A stretch of 64,000 nt of DNA. It comes from Rhodococcus aetherivorans (GTDB taxonomy: Bacteria; Actinomycetota; Actinomycetes; Mycobacteriales; Mycobacteriaceae). A program made the translations under genes and the position numbers. Below, piece by piece: positions 16,126 to 24,260 of this stretch (the first letter of the stretch is position 1; each line of letters starts with the position of its first letter). Under the pieces are notes generated by a model. The model ran no database searches. It saw nothing but the letters and a program-made list of their open reading frames with translations, and was not told the origin of the DNA. The stretch spans positions 28,116 through 92,115 of the forward strand of contig NZ_JAALEG010000014.1 in assembly GCF_011058165.1 (NCBI RefSeq), in the 5' to 3' direction.

Positions 16126-17271
16126 ATGAACGGCACCGACATGAACGGCACCGAAGCTCCCCGACGAATCGTGGTCGTCGGCAACGGGATTGCCGGCCAG
16201 ACGGCCTGTGACAGCCTGCGCGCCGCGGATTTCGACGGCGACCTGACCATCGTCGGGGACGAACCGCGGGCGGCCTATTCGCGGCCCGCGCTCTCGAAGG
16301 CGCTCCTGGTCGACGGTGGTTCCCACGAACTGGCCCCGCCCACGCACGAGGCCACCGAGGTGCTCGGGGTCGCAGCGGTGGGCCTCGACGTCGAGTCCCG
16401 CCGTGTGAGTCTCGCCGACGGATCGGAGCTGAGCTTCGACGGACTGGTGATCGCGACGGGTTCCCGGGCCCGGCGCCTCGGTGGTCCCGACAGCCCGGAG
16501 CTGACCTTGCGCACCCTCGACGACGCCCTCGCGTTGCGGGAGCGGCTGGCGGCGCGGCCGTCTGTCGTGGTCGTCGGCGCCGGCCCACTGGGCATGGAGA
16601 TCGCGTCCGCGGCGCTGTCGGCGGGATGCGAGGTCACGCTGGTGGCCGACGGTAGGCCGATGCTCCCGCATCTGGGGCCGTGCCTGTCCGAAGCGTTCAC
16701 CGCGGCTGCGGTCGCCCAGGGGCTGAAACTGGTCGACGGTACCGCCGCAGGAATCGACGGCGCGCGTGCCGTGGTCCTGAGCGACGGCTCACGGGTCGAG
16801 GCCGACCTGATCGTCACCGCGATCGGCGACATTCCCAACACGGAGTGGCTGGCCACCAGCGGACTGATGGTCGACGGCCGCCTCGAGGCGGACTCGCGCG
16901 GGCGAGTCGCGCCCGGCATCGTCGCGGCCGGTGACGTCGCGGCGATCCCGACGCGTGGGGGTGTGCGCCGGATTCCGCTGTGGAGCAGCGCGATCGAGCA
17001 GGCCAAGGTTGCGGCCGTCGCTCTCCTGGCCGGCGACGCCGCGCCCGAACTCGACCTCGATCCGTACTTCTGGACCGAGCAGTTCGGGTTGAACCTCAAG
17101 GCGGCCGGCCACCTGCCGGCGGCCGGCGAACCCGAGTTCCTCGTCGGTGACAGCCCGCACGGACCGTCGGTGATGCGCTGGACGCACGACGACGGACGCG
17201 GCGTCGCGGTCGCCGTCAATCACCGGATCCCGATCCCGAAGCTGCGCCGCATGGCCTCGGCCGACGCGTGA
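16126..17271 (+). CDS. NAD(P)H:ferredoxin reductase (FAD)
   Basis: This 381-residue FAD reductase of the putidaredoxin/rhodocoxin reductase family completes the electron chain. Two nucleotide-binding motifs are visible: VVGNGIAGQTA for FAD (about 18-28) and VVGAGPLGMEIA for NAD(P)H (about 148-159). A second FAD contact is VAAGDVAAI. The start could be ATG 16126 or ATG 16141, because the first ten codons contain a duplicated Met-Asn-Gly-Thr; I use 16126, with AGGAA upstream. It lies 28 bp after the ferredoxin in the same operon. Its stop codon is part of the following 18-bp repeat array. Confidence 0.92.
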   Translation: MNGTDMNGTEAPRRIVVVGNGIAGQTACDSLRAADFDGDLTIVGDEPRAAYSRPALSKALLVDGGSHELAPPTHEATEVLGVAAVGLDVESRRVSLADGSELSFDGLVIATGSRARRLGGPDSPELTLRTLDDALALRERLAARPSVVVVGAGPLGMEIASAALSAGCEVTLVADGRPMLPHLGPCLSEAFTAAAVAQGLKLVDGTAAGIDGARAVVLSDGSRVEADLIVTAIGDIPNTEWLATSGLMVDGRLEADSRGRVAPGIVAAGDVAAIPTRGGVRRIPLWSSAIEQAKVAAVALLAGDAAPELDLDPYFWTEQFGLNLKAAGHLPAAGEPEFLVGDSPHGPSVMRWTHDDGRGVAVAVNHRIPIPKLRRMASADA

Positions 17272-17324
17272 CGCCGCAGTTTCGACTGACGCCGCAGTTT
17301 CGACTGACGCCGCAGTTTCGACTG
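17271..17324 (+). repeat. Three tandem 18-bp repeats with TTCG-loop mini-hairpins
   Basis: Three perfect copies of an 18-bp unit start at 17271, 17289 and 17307. Each contains CAGT-TTCG-ACTG, which as RNA gives a 4-bp stem closed by a UUCG tetraloop. The array begins within the TGA of the reductase gene and ends before the LysR promoter. Confidence 0.9.
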
Positions 17325-17351
17325 TCGCCGCGGGGTCGGCCGACGGATACG

Positions 17352-17357
17352 TAGAGT
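17352..17357 (+). promoter_or_regulatory. -10 hexamer of the LysR gene
   Basis: TAGAGT ends 8 nt before the ATG at 17366, and no ribosome site is visible, so a leaderless or near-leaderless transcript is likely. Confidence 0.45.
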
Positions 17358-17365
17358 TCGTGTGG

Positions 17366-18325
17366 ATGAACCAACCGCTCGACCACCCGAGCGATCCGGA
17401 CCTGGGACGGCTCGCCTCGGTCAACCTCAACCTGCTGGTGCCGCTGCTGGCACTGCTCGAGGAGGGGTCCGTCACCCGCGCCGCGGCCCGGGTGGGCATG
17501 ACCCAGCCCGCGATGAGCCATGCCCTGGGCCGGATGCGCCGGCTGATCGGCGACGACCTGGTGATGCGGCAGGGGAGCGGCCTGGTGCTCACCCCGCGCG
17601 CCCTGGAACTGATCGCTCCGCTGCGTGACGTGCTGCGGCAGACCGCGCGGGTGGTGGACTTCCCGGGCTTCGATCCCGCTCGCGACAGCCGCACCATCAC
17701 GGTGGCGATGACCACCAGCACCGCCTTCGTGGTCGGGCCGAATCTGGCGCGACTGATCGCCGAGCGGGCGCCGAATGCGAGCCTCCGGATGCGCAACTTC
17801 GTCGAGCCGCATCCGAGCGACTTCACCGACGACGGGGTGGACGTCGTACTCGTGTCCGAGGCGTTCTCCTCGCCGTACCCGCGCCACCGGCTCTACGAGA
17901 ACCGCTGGGTGGTGATCGCCCACCCGGACAGCGATCCCGAGGCGTCTGCGCTGGACCTGCTCACCTCGCTGCCCCACGTCACCTACGACTCCCGGCACCG
18001 GGTGGCACCGTACGCCGCGATGGACGCGCACGGCGTCCATTACCGGATCGGGCAATTGATCTCGGACCACCTGCTCATCCCGCATCTGGTGGCAACGGCC
18101 GGTGGGGTGGCGGTGCACACCTTCCGGGTCGCTGTCGCGATGCGGGAACGGGTGAACCTCCGCATCGAGGAGTTCCCGCTGCCGGTCTCTCCGTTGGGTG
18201 TCGACATGGTGTGGAACCCGCGCCTGGCAGATCAGGAGTTCATCGGCTGGTTGCGGGGGATCCTGGTCGACGCGTCCGCCTTCGAGCCGGCGGCACCGAC
18301 GTCCCGGGCGGCCCGTGACGGGTGA
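17366..18325 (+). CDS. LysR-family transcriptional regulator
   Basis: This regulator of about 319 residues has an N-terminal winged HTH (roughly residues 18-78: LLALLEEGSVTRAAARVGMT, then AMSHALGRMRRLIGDDL) and a periplasmic-binding-like co-inducer domain of the NodD/PcpR kind. The start could also be the GTG at 17360. It lies directly after the P450 operon in the same direction and upstream of the convergent TetR gene, and probably controls the P450 operon or the hydrolase operon at 19099. The inducer is unknown. Confidence 0.88.
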   Translation: MNQPLDHPSDPDLGRLASVNLNLLVPLLALLEEGSVTRAAARVGMTQPAMSHALGRMRRLIGDDLVMRQGSGLVLTPRALELIAPLRDVLRQTARVVDFPGFDPARDSRTITVAMTTSTAFVVGPNLARLIAERAPNASLRMRNFVEPHPSDFTDDGVDVVLVSEAFSSPYPRHRLYENRWVVIAHPDSDPEASALDLLTSLPHVTYDSRHRVAPYAAMDAHGVHYRIGQLISDHLLIPHLVATAGGVAVHTFRVAVAMRERVNLRIEEFPLPVSPLGVDMVWNPRLADQEFIGWLRGILVDASAFEPAAPTSRAARDG

Positions 18326-18362
18326 TCGTCGGGGACGGACTTCCTCGTGCCGATGCTGAGCC

Positions 18363-18950
18363 TCAGTCGGCCGATGCGAGCAGGTGGCACCAGGATCCGG
18401 TGAGTTCGTCGAGACAGATCTCGCGGGGGGTCCGCCAGCCGACCGAGAAGTAGCGGCGCGAGAGGTACTCGAGCTGGCCGAACGCGAGCACGCAGCGGAT
18501 CCGGCGACGGTCCGGCGGGAATCGGTTCGCCAGGTTCAGCCCCTCGGTCATCTGGCCGACCGCGTCCTCGAACCACTGCTCGGTCCTGGCCGCGACGTCC
18601 GGCTCATGGGCGGCCTGGTAGGACGCGGTGAGGTAGGGCTTGATCTCGTCCCACTGCGAGAACTTGCGGTCCAGCCACTCCTGGATCCGGTCGCGCGAGC
18701 CGGAGGCGACCACTGCGGTCAGCGTGGGGTCGTCGGCCGTCGTGAGGATCGCGTCGACCTTCGTCAGCAGTGCGCTCATCACCTCGGCCTTGGACGCGAA
18801 GTGCAGGTAGAAGGTGGTCCGGGTCGAGCCGGCGGCGGTGGCGATGTCGTCGATCGTGGTCGCGGCGTAGCCCTTGGTTCCGAACAGCTCGAGTGCCTTC
18901 GTGAGGAAAAGCTCGTAGGTCATCTGCTTCTGTGCGGCACGGAGCGACAT
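18363..18950 (-). CDS. TetR-family transcriptional regulator
   Basis: This repressor of about 195 residues has an N-terminal HTH (around residues 10-55: ALELFGTKGYAATTIDDIAT, then GSTRTTFYLHFASKAEVMSALL). The C-terminal ligand domain is helical with several aromatic residues. I use the ATG at 18950 (MSLRAAQKQM); an ATG further upstream at 18980 would run into the operator-like palindrome. It is divergent from the phosphotriesterase-esterase operon across 148 bp with a clear promoter and dyads, the usual arrangement for a local repressor released by a pathway substrate. Confidence 0.9.
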   Translation of the reverse strand: MSLRAAQKQMTYELFLTKALELFGTKGYAATTIDDIATAAGSTRTTFYLHFASKAEVMSALLTKVDAILTTADDPTLTAVVASGSRDRIQEWLDRKFSQWDEIKPYLTASYQAAHEPDVAARTEQWFEDAVGQMTEGLNLANRFPPDRRRIRCVLAFGQLEYLSRRYFSVGWRTPREICLDELTGSWCHLLASAD

Positions 18951-18979
18951 GGGCTCGGATTCTAGCCGCAGTACAGCCA

Positions 18980-18991
18980 CTGACCTGTCAG
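18980..18991. promoter_or_regulatory. Palindrome CTGACCTGTCAG, putative TetR operator
   Basis: A 5-2-5 inverted repeat (CTGAC-CT-GTCAG) lies about 30 bp upstream of the TetR start, with another GTCA at 18996. It is a candidate self-regulatory site in the divergent region. Confidence 0.45.
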
Positions 18992-19020
18992 CACAGTCAC
19001 ATGGCGATATGCATCGTTAC

Positions 19021-19050
19021 TTGACATGATGTAATGCGAACGCCTACTGT
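19021..19050 (+). promoter_or_regulatory. Promoter of the phosphotriesterase-esterase operon
   Basis: -35 TTGACA (19021-19026), an 18-bp spacer and -10 TACTGT (19045-19050) precede a ribosome site AAAGGAAG (19086-19093) and the ATG at 19099. A small dyad ACAT-G-ATGT (19024-19032) overlaps the -35 box and could be an operator. Confidence 0.65.
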
Positions 19051-19098
19051 GATACGCACCACGTCGTGCCGACGCGACGCTGACGAAAGGAAGTGCCG

Positions 19099-20148
19099 AT
19101 GACTGGCGCCCACACTGCCGAGGGCAACACCGTCCATACCGTCCTCGGCCCCGTTCCCGCCGACGAGTTGGGGGTTGTCTCGGTTCACGAGGCGCTGTTG
19201 TCGGTGGTTCCGGGCGCGGAGCACGCATTCGACATCACCATGGACCGCGCCGAGATCTTGGAGACCCTGGCCGCGAAGCTGACCGATTTCCGTGAACACG
19301 GCGGACGGACGATCGTCGACAGCACCGGCATGTTCCACGGTCGCGATGTGAAGCTGTACGAGGCACTCTCCCGCACGACAGGCGTGCACATCGTCGCGTC
19401 CACCGGCATGGGCCCGGAGAACCTGCTCGGCGGCTACTTCCTCACGCCGCAGACCAACCCGCCCACCCCGTGGCCCGCGGAGAAGTTCGCCGACCTGTTC
19501 ACCAGGGAGATCACCGAGGGCATGGTGGTTCCCCGCGTCGAGCGCCGCGGCGCCGCAGGCCTGGTGACCACCGCCGCGGATCCCGACGGTATGACCGCCA
19601 CCGAGGAGAGCCTGTTCCGCGGCGCGGCCCGCACCGCCCTCGCTACGGGAGTCGCGGCCTCGATCCGCTACGGGAACGACGCCGTCCACGACCTCGGGAT
19701 CGTCCTGGCCGAGAAGCTGCCGGCGGACCGCGTCGTCGTCGGCGGTCTCGACCGCAAGGACGCGATCGCCGCCGGCGCACCGCTCGAGATCGCTCGCCGC
19801 GGAGCCTTCGTCGCCCTCGACCACGTGGGCACGGCCGACGACATCCACGTCACCGACGAGGAGCGCGCCGCCGTGATCCGCGAACTGATCGAGGCCGGGC
19901 ACGGAAACCGAATCCTGCTCTCGTGCAACGCGACCGGCGTGTCGAAGGGCGAACCCGGCGGAGACACGGGCGAACCCGGCGGAGACACGGGCCGGCCCGG
20001 CGGAGACACGGGCCGGCCCGGCCGCGACCTGCCGTTCAGCTACGTGCTCTCGACGTTCGTTCCCCTGCTCGCCGCGCAGGGTCTCGGCGACGAGGACATC
20101 CAGCGCATCCTCACCGGCAACCCGCGCGACCTGCTGGCCGTGCGCTGA
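19099..20148 (+). CDS. Phosphotriesterase-family protein lacking metal ligands (probable pseudoenzyme)
   Basis: This 349-residue protein aligns along its length with the intact paralogue at 20196, but the binuclear metal site is gone. The HxH motif reads H30-E-A32; the bridging Lys position is Thr (around 157, GLVTTA); the two later His positions are Arg (about 190) and Gly (about 216); and the Asp position is replaced around LLSCNAT. Residues 284-311 are four Gly-Glu/Arg-Pro-Gly-Gly-Asp-Thr units, an expansion absent from the paralogue. The frame is open and follows a good promoter and ribosome site, so it is probably expressed. It may scaffold or regulate its paralogue, or bind substrate; that is inference. 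Confidence 0.8.
   Translation: MTGAHTAEGNTVHTVLGPVPADELGVVSVHEALLSVVPGAEHAFDITMDRAEILETLAAKLTDFREHGGRTIVDSTGMFHGRDVKLYEALSRTTGVHIVASTGMGPENLLGGYFLTPQTNPPTPWPAEKFADLFTREITEGMVVPRVERRGAAGLVTTAADPDGMTATEESLFRGAARTALATGVAASIRYGNDAVHDLGIVLAEKLPADRVVVGGLDRKDAIAAGAPLEIARRGAFVALDHVGTADDIHVTDEERAAVIRELIEAGHGNRILLSCNATGVSKGEPGGDTGEPGGDTGRPGGDTGRPGRDLPFSYVLSTFVPLLAAQGLGDEDIQRILTGNPRDLLAVR
19948..20031 (+). repeat. In-frame 21-bp tandem repeat, four copies
   Basis: Units start at 19948, 19969, 19990 and 20011, the last one diverged. Each encodes seven residues of the type G-E/R-P-G-G-D-T. They sit where the paralogue has its metal-binding Asp loop. Confidence 0.9.
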
Positions 20149-20195
20149 CGCCCCACCCGAAACCGCCGAAGAGATTTTCCCGAAGGGGAGTTGTT

Positions 20196-21149
20196 GTGTC
20201 GAGAGTGAACACCGTTCTGGGTCCGATCGCGACCGAGGAACTGGGCATCGTCGCCATCCACGAACACATCGGATACGGCATGCCCGGCTCCGAACTGGAC
20301 ACCCGATGGTGGAAGACCCCCGAGGAGCGCTACGAGGAGACCGTCCCGAAGCTGCGCAAGTTCCATGAATACGGGGGCGGCACCTTCGTCGACGTCACCG
20401 GCATCTGCAACGGCCGTGACATCGACTACTACAAGTCGCTGTCCGCCAAGACCGGCGTGAACATCATCGCCTGCACCGGATTCGTCGGCGGCGACACCGC
20501 CCTGCCGTTCTTCGAACGGGCGAGCGTGGACTACCTGACCCGGCAGTTCGTGCACGAGATCACCGTCGGCATCGGCGACACCGGCAGCCGCGCCGGCGTC
20601 ATCAAGGTCGGGGTGAGCCGTGGTGGCCGGATGACGGAGCTGGACAAGCGCATCTACCGTGCTGCCGCTCGCGCCGCGCTGAGCACCGGCGTGCCGATCC
20701 TGACCCACCTGGCGATCGACGCCGAGAACGCCATCACCATCTTCAACGAAGAGGGCCTCCCGCTGGACCGCGTGCTGTTCGGGCACGCCGACGACGGCGT
20801 GAACGCCGAGAAGACGCGCGACACCTGGATCGCCGAACAGGGTGGCCGCGTCGGCTTCGACACCTTCGGATACGAGACCGAACTCGAGGACCCGCCGTTC
20901 TGGGCCCGGCCGCGCAAGGAACGCCTGGACCACTTCCTCCGGTTCCTCGGGGAGGGCCACCTCGACCAGGCACTCGCCGGCGTCGATGCCAACTGCAGCC
21001 CGCTCGGGTGGCCGGGTGTCAAGGGCCACACCGTGAACTACCTCTTCGAGGACCTCATTCCGGACCTGCGCGAGGCCGGTCTGGACGAGGCCACGATCAC
21101 CACGCTGTTCGTCGAGAACCCGGCCGACTTCCTCACGATCCAGTCCTGA
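20196..21149 (+). CDS. Phosphotriesterase-family metal hydrolase (lactonase/esterase-like)
   Basis: This 317-residue amidohydrolase-superfamily enzyme has all binuclear-metal ligands: H22-E-H24, the carbamylated Lys137 (GVIKVG), H171 (ILTHLA), H197 (LFGHADDG) and D264 (AGVDANCS). The family hydrolyses phosphotriesters, lactones such as acyl-homoserine lactones, or carboxyl esters; the substrate cannot be assigned. The start is a GTG at 20196 with AAGGGGAG just upstream. It is 47 bp after its degenerate paralogue and precedes a flavin hydroxylase, an order that fits oxidation to an ester or lactone and then opening. Confidence 0.9.
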   Translation: MSRVNTVLGPIATEELGIVAIHEHIGYGMPGSELDTRWWKTPEERYEETVPKLRKFHEYGGGTFVDVTGICNGRDIDYYKSLSAKTGVNIIACTGFVGGDTALPFFERASVDYLTRQFVHEITVGIGDTGSRAGVIKVGVSRGGRMTELDKRIYRAAARAALSTGVPILTHLAIDAENAITIFNEEGLPLDRVLFGHADDGVNAEKTRDTWIAEQGGRVGFDTFGYETELEDPPFWARPRKERLDHFLRFLGEGHLDQALAGVDANCSPLGWPGVKGHTVNYLFEDLIPDLREAGLDEATITTLFVENPADFLTIQS

Positions 21150-21220
21150 TCGCCCCAGGACAACCCAGCGCATCCACTCCCAGGGCGCTCCCGTACGCCC
21201 GACCCAGAGAGAAGAGACCC

Positions 21221-22348
21221 ATGCAGCCTTCAGACCTGAAGAACCTCCGCGTCGCCATCGTCGGCGCGGGATACGCCGGCGCGGCGGCGGCCAAGGCACT
21301 GAGCCTGCTCGGCGCCGATGTCGACGTGTACGAGCAGGCCACCGAGGTCCGGGAGGTCGGCGCCGGCATCGGTCTGCGCCCGTCCAGCATGGACCGCTTC
21401 CGCGAATGGGGGATCTTCGACGCGATCGCGAACGTGAGCTCGCCGAGTGACTACTTCGAGATCCTCACCGCCACCGGTGATCCGATCATGAAGGACACCT
21501 GGCCGGCCTCCGCCGACCAGACGAAGACCTACCTGATCCACCGCGGTGACTTCATCGACGCTCTCCTGGGCGTGCTCCCCGACGGCATGGTGCACCTCGG
21601 TCACAAGCTGCAGACCGTCGAGGACCGGGGCGACCGTTCCGTCCTCACCTTCACGAACGGCACGACCGTCGAGGCCGACCTGGTCGTCGGCGCCGACGGC
21701 ATCAAGTCGGTGGTGCGCCGGGAGCTGTTCAGCGACAAGGACCCACGGTTCTCCGGCGAGCACGCCTACCGCGCAGTGATCTCCGTCGACGACGCCCACG
21801 GGATGGTCACCGACGACAATCTCCGGATGTACATCGGCAAGGGAACGAAGGTCTACCTGCTGCCGCTGCGCCACCGGGGCCAGGTGTCCTTCGACATCAC
21901 TGCCCTGTGCCCGGACAGCACCTGGGCGCCGCAGATCACCAAGGACGATCTCCTGAGGACCGTCGAAGGCTTCGACGAACGCATCGTGAACATCACACGC
22001 GACCTCGACATGGACACCGTGAACATCCGCGCGGTCTACGACATCGACCCGGTCGACACGTGGCACTCGGACTCGGTCGTCCTCGTGGGCGACGCAGCCC
22101 ACTCGATGCTGCACCACCAGGGCCAGGGCGCGAACTCGGCAATCCTGGACGCCGGCGGTCTCGCCGACGCCCTGCGGGAGGCGGACTCCGTCAGGGAGGC
22201 GCTCGCGTCGTACCAGGCAACCCGCAAGCCGGTGACGGACGAGCTGCAGCGCATCTCCCGTCAGGGATGGACCGAGGACGAGGTCAACGACGTCTTCCCC
22301 GGGCAGAAGCCGTCGTCCCAGGCGTCCGTCTCCCAGCCGCAGGTCTGA
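21221..22348 (+). CDS. FAD-dependent aromatic hydroxylase-like monooxygenase (group A)
   Basis: This 375-residue single-component flavoprotein monooxygenase resembles salicylate- and hydroxybenzoate-hydroxylases. It has GAGYAG (FAD, about 16-21), the DG motif VGADGIKSVVR (about 149-159) and the GD motif VLVGDAAHSMLHHQGQG (about 288-304). It uses NAD(P)H and O2 to hydroxylate an activated ring or a related substrate. It is read in the same operon as the phosphotriesterase proteins, 71 bp downstream, and is nearly contiguous with the esterase that follows (4 bp apart). The substrate is unknown. Confidence 0.88.
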   Translation: MQPSDLKNLRVAIVGAGYAGAAAAKALSLLGADVDVYEQATEVREVGAGIGLRPSSMDRFREWGIFDAIANVSSPSDYFEILTATGDPIMKDTWPASADQTKTYLIHRGDFIDALLGVLPDGMVHLGHKLQTVEDRGDRSVLTFTNGTTVEADLVVGADGIKSVVRRELFSDKDPRFSGEHAYRAVISVDDAHGMVTDDNLRMYIGKGTKVYLLPLRHRGQVSFDITALCPDSTWAPQITKDDLLRTVEGFDERIVNITRDLDMDTVNIRAVYDIDPVDTWHSDSVVLVGDAAHSMLHHQGQGANSAILDAGGLADALREADSVREALASYQATRKPVTDELQRISRQGWTEDEVNDVFPGQKPSSQASVSQPQV

Positions 22349-22352
22349 CGCC

Positions 22353-23294
22353 ATGGCACTGCATCCTCAGATCGCACAGGTCCTGGCGAACCTGCCGGCC
22401 CCGCCCGAGGGCCCGCTCGACCCCGCGGCCATGCGTGCAGCGGAGGAGTCGCAGGTTGCTCCCGTCGAGGAGCGCCTGCCCCTCCATGCCGTCGAGGACA
22501 CGACCGCGCAGACCGCGTCGGGGGACGTGCCGGTCCGGATCTACACCCCGGTCGACGCCGACTCGTACGGACTGCTGGTGTACTTCCACGGCGGCGCGTT
22601 CTTCCTCGGAAGCCTCGACACGCACGACCACGTCGCGCGGAACCTGGCCGAGGAGACCGGGCTGAAGGTCGTCTCCGTCGGCTACCGCCGGGCACCCGAG
22701 GCGGCGTTCCCGGCCGGCCTCCAGGACTGCCTCGGGGTGGTCCGGTGGGCCGCCGAGAACGGCGAGGCCCTGAAGTGGAACGGTGAGACCCTTGCGCTGG
22801 CCGGTGACAGTTCGGGCGGCACCTTCGTCGCCGCCGTCGCCGCGATGGCCCGCGACGAGGGATTCGACCGCATCACGCATCAGGTCCTGTACTACCCGTC
22901 GCTGGACCTGGACTTCGACGTCGACCGCTACGCCTCCCTGCGGGAGAACGCCGAAGGGTACGGCGTGGAGACGGCCGGACTGAAGGGCTTCAACTCCTTC
23001 TACGTCGACAGCGGTGCCGACCCGGCCGACCCGCGGGTGTCGCCCATCAAGCGCGAGGATCTCACCGGGCTGCCCCCGGCGCTGATCGTTACCGCCGAGT
23101 TCGACCCCATGCGCGACGAGGGCGAGCTCTACGGCCGGCGTCTGACCGAGGCCGGAGTGGACGCGACGGTGCGGCGCTACGCGGGCGCCAATCACGGTTT
23201 CGTCCAGAACTTCTCGTGGATCCCGGAGTTCCACCGGGCGTTCGAGGAGACGGCGGAGTTCCTTCGGCAGGCCCGACCCGGCCGGGGGGAGTGA
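22353..23294 (+). CDS. HSL-family carboxylesterase
   Basis: This 313-residue alpha/beta hydrolase belongs to the hormone-sensitive-lipase family (bacterial family IV). It has the oxyanion HGGAF motif (YFHGGAFFLGS), the nucleophile elbow G151-D-S153-S-G155, a catalytic Asp in TAEFDPMRDEG and a His in GANHGF. These enzymes cleave short to medium acyl esters in the cytoplasm. It lies between the flavin hydroxylase and the MBL-fold gene with almost no spacing, so it belongs to the same transcript. The likely role is to hydrolyse an ester formed in, or fed to, this pathway. Confidence 0.9.
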   Translation: MALHPQIAQVLANLPAPPEGPLDPAAMRAAEESQVAPVEERLPLHAVEDTTAQTASGDVPVRIYTPVDADSYGLLVYFHGGAFFLGSLDTHDHVARNLAEETGLKVVSVGYRRAPEAAFPAGLQDCLGVVRWAAENGEALKWNGETLALAGDSSGGTFVAAVAAMARDEGFDRITHQVLYYPSLDLDFDVDRYASLRENAEGYGVETAGLKGFNSFYVDSGADPADPRVSPIKREDLTGLPPALIVTAEFDPMRDEGELYGRRLTEAGVDATVRRYAGANHGFVQNFSWIPEFHRAFEETAEFLRQARPGRGE

Positions 23295-23295
23295 C

Positions 23296-24237
23296 GTGGT
23301 GCAGGACGTGAAGATTCATCCGCTCGTCTCGCCGTGGGGTCGATTCGGTCTCTACAGCTTCTTCATCGACGCCCCGGAGCCGGCGATCGTCGACACCGGG
23401 ATCGCCTCGTCGCCCGCCGAGGGCATGGCTCCTGCGCTCGAGGCTCTCGGGCGCAGGATCGAGGACGTGCGCTGGATCCTGTTGACCCACGGCCACATCG
23501 ACCATATCGGTGGGGCGCGCGCCCTGTGGGAACTCACCGGCAGACGGGCCCGGGTCGTGATCCACGAGGCCGACGCGCACCTGTTGCGCTCGCGGCGGGC
23601 CCACGTCGACGAGTACCTGTCGGTGCGTGGGCAGTACCTGCACGATCCCGAGGGCGCTGCGAAGCAGACCGCCACCGCGGAGGCCGTCATCTCCGGGGAG
23701 ATGGAGCCGACGATGCTGGTGCGGGGCGGCGAAAGGCTGTCCCTCGGCGGCGACGTCACCGTCTCGGTGCATTCCATCCCCGGGCACACCGCAGGATCGG
23801 TCGCGTACGTCGTCGAGGGGCAGAACTCCGTGTTCGTCGGCGACGCCGTGCAGGTCCACGGGGCGGCCAACGGCTTCCCCGGCTACGAGGATCCGGACGC
23901 GTACCGGTCGAGCCTGCAGTACCTGCGGGACGAGATCCGCCCGAATCACCTGTACCTGGGGCATCCGTACCGTCGGGCGGACGGTGTCGCGTACGGCGTC
24001 GAACTCGATCGGGACCAGGCTGCCGAGGCACTCCGGGAGAGTGTGGACATCGAGGGCGGCGTCCGCGGCGCGGCCCATCGGTGCCTGTGCGCCGGTCTGC
24101 AGGAGACGGATTCGGCGTACTCGCCGTTCGCGCCGGTGGCGGAGGAACTCGGCTACGAGGGGGATCCGACGCTCGAACCGTCCCCGTTCTTCACGTCGCT
24201 GCACGGCTACCGCACACAGTTCACCCAGAAGTCTTGA
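23296..24237 (+). CDS. Metallo-beta-lactamase-fold hydrolase
   Basis: This 313-residue MBL-superfamily protein has metal motif H65-G-H67-I-D69-H70, a second His in PGHTAGS and an Asp in FVGDAVQ, with a later GHPYRR loop supplying a His. Family activities include thioesterase, lactonase and glyoxalase-II reactions. The C-terminal 70 residues are Cys/His-containing and not typical of glyoxalase II. The GTG start at 23296 lies 1 nt after the esterase stop. It may hydrolyse a lactone or thioester in the pathway; this is inference. Confidence 0.87.
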   Translation: MVQDVKIHPLVSPWGRFGLYSFFIDAPEPAIVDTGIASSPAEGMAPALEALGRRIEDVRWILLTHGHIDHIGGARALWELTGRRARVVIHEADAHLLRSRRAHVDEYLSVRGQYLHDPEGAAKQTATAEAVISGEMEPTMLVRGGERLSLGGDVTVSVHSIPGHTAGSVAYVVEGQNSVFVGDAVQVHGAANGFPGYEDPDAYRSSLQYLRDEIRPNHLYLGHPYRRADGVAYGVELDRDQAAEALRESVDIEGGVRGAAHRCLCAGLQETDSAYSPFAPVAEELGYEGDPTLEPSPFFTSLHGYRTQFTQKS

Positions 24238-24260
24238 CAGAGGATAGGAGTCGCAGACTC

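Noticed and set aside
17271..17324. Attachment site or CRISPR remnant
   Set aside because: Direct repeats without spacers, no integrase or Cas genes nearby; the hairpin content points to an RNA role.
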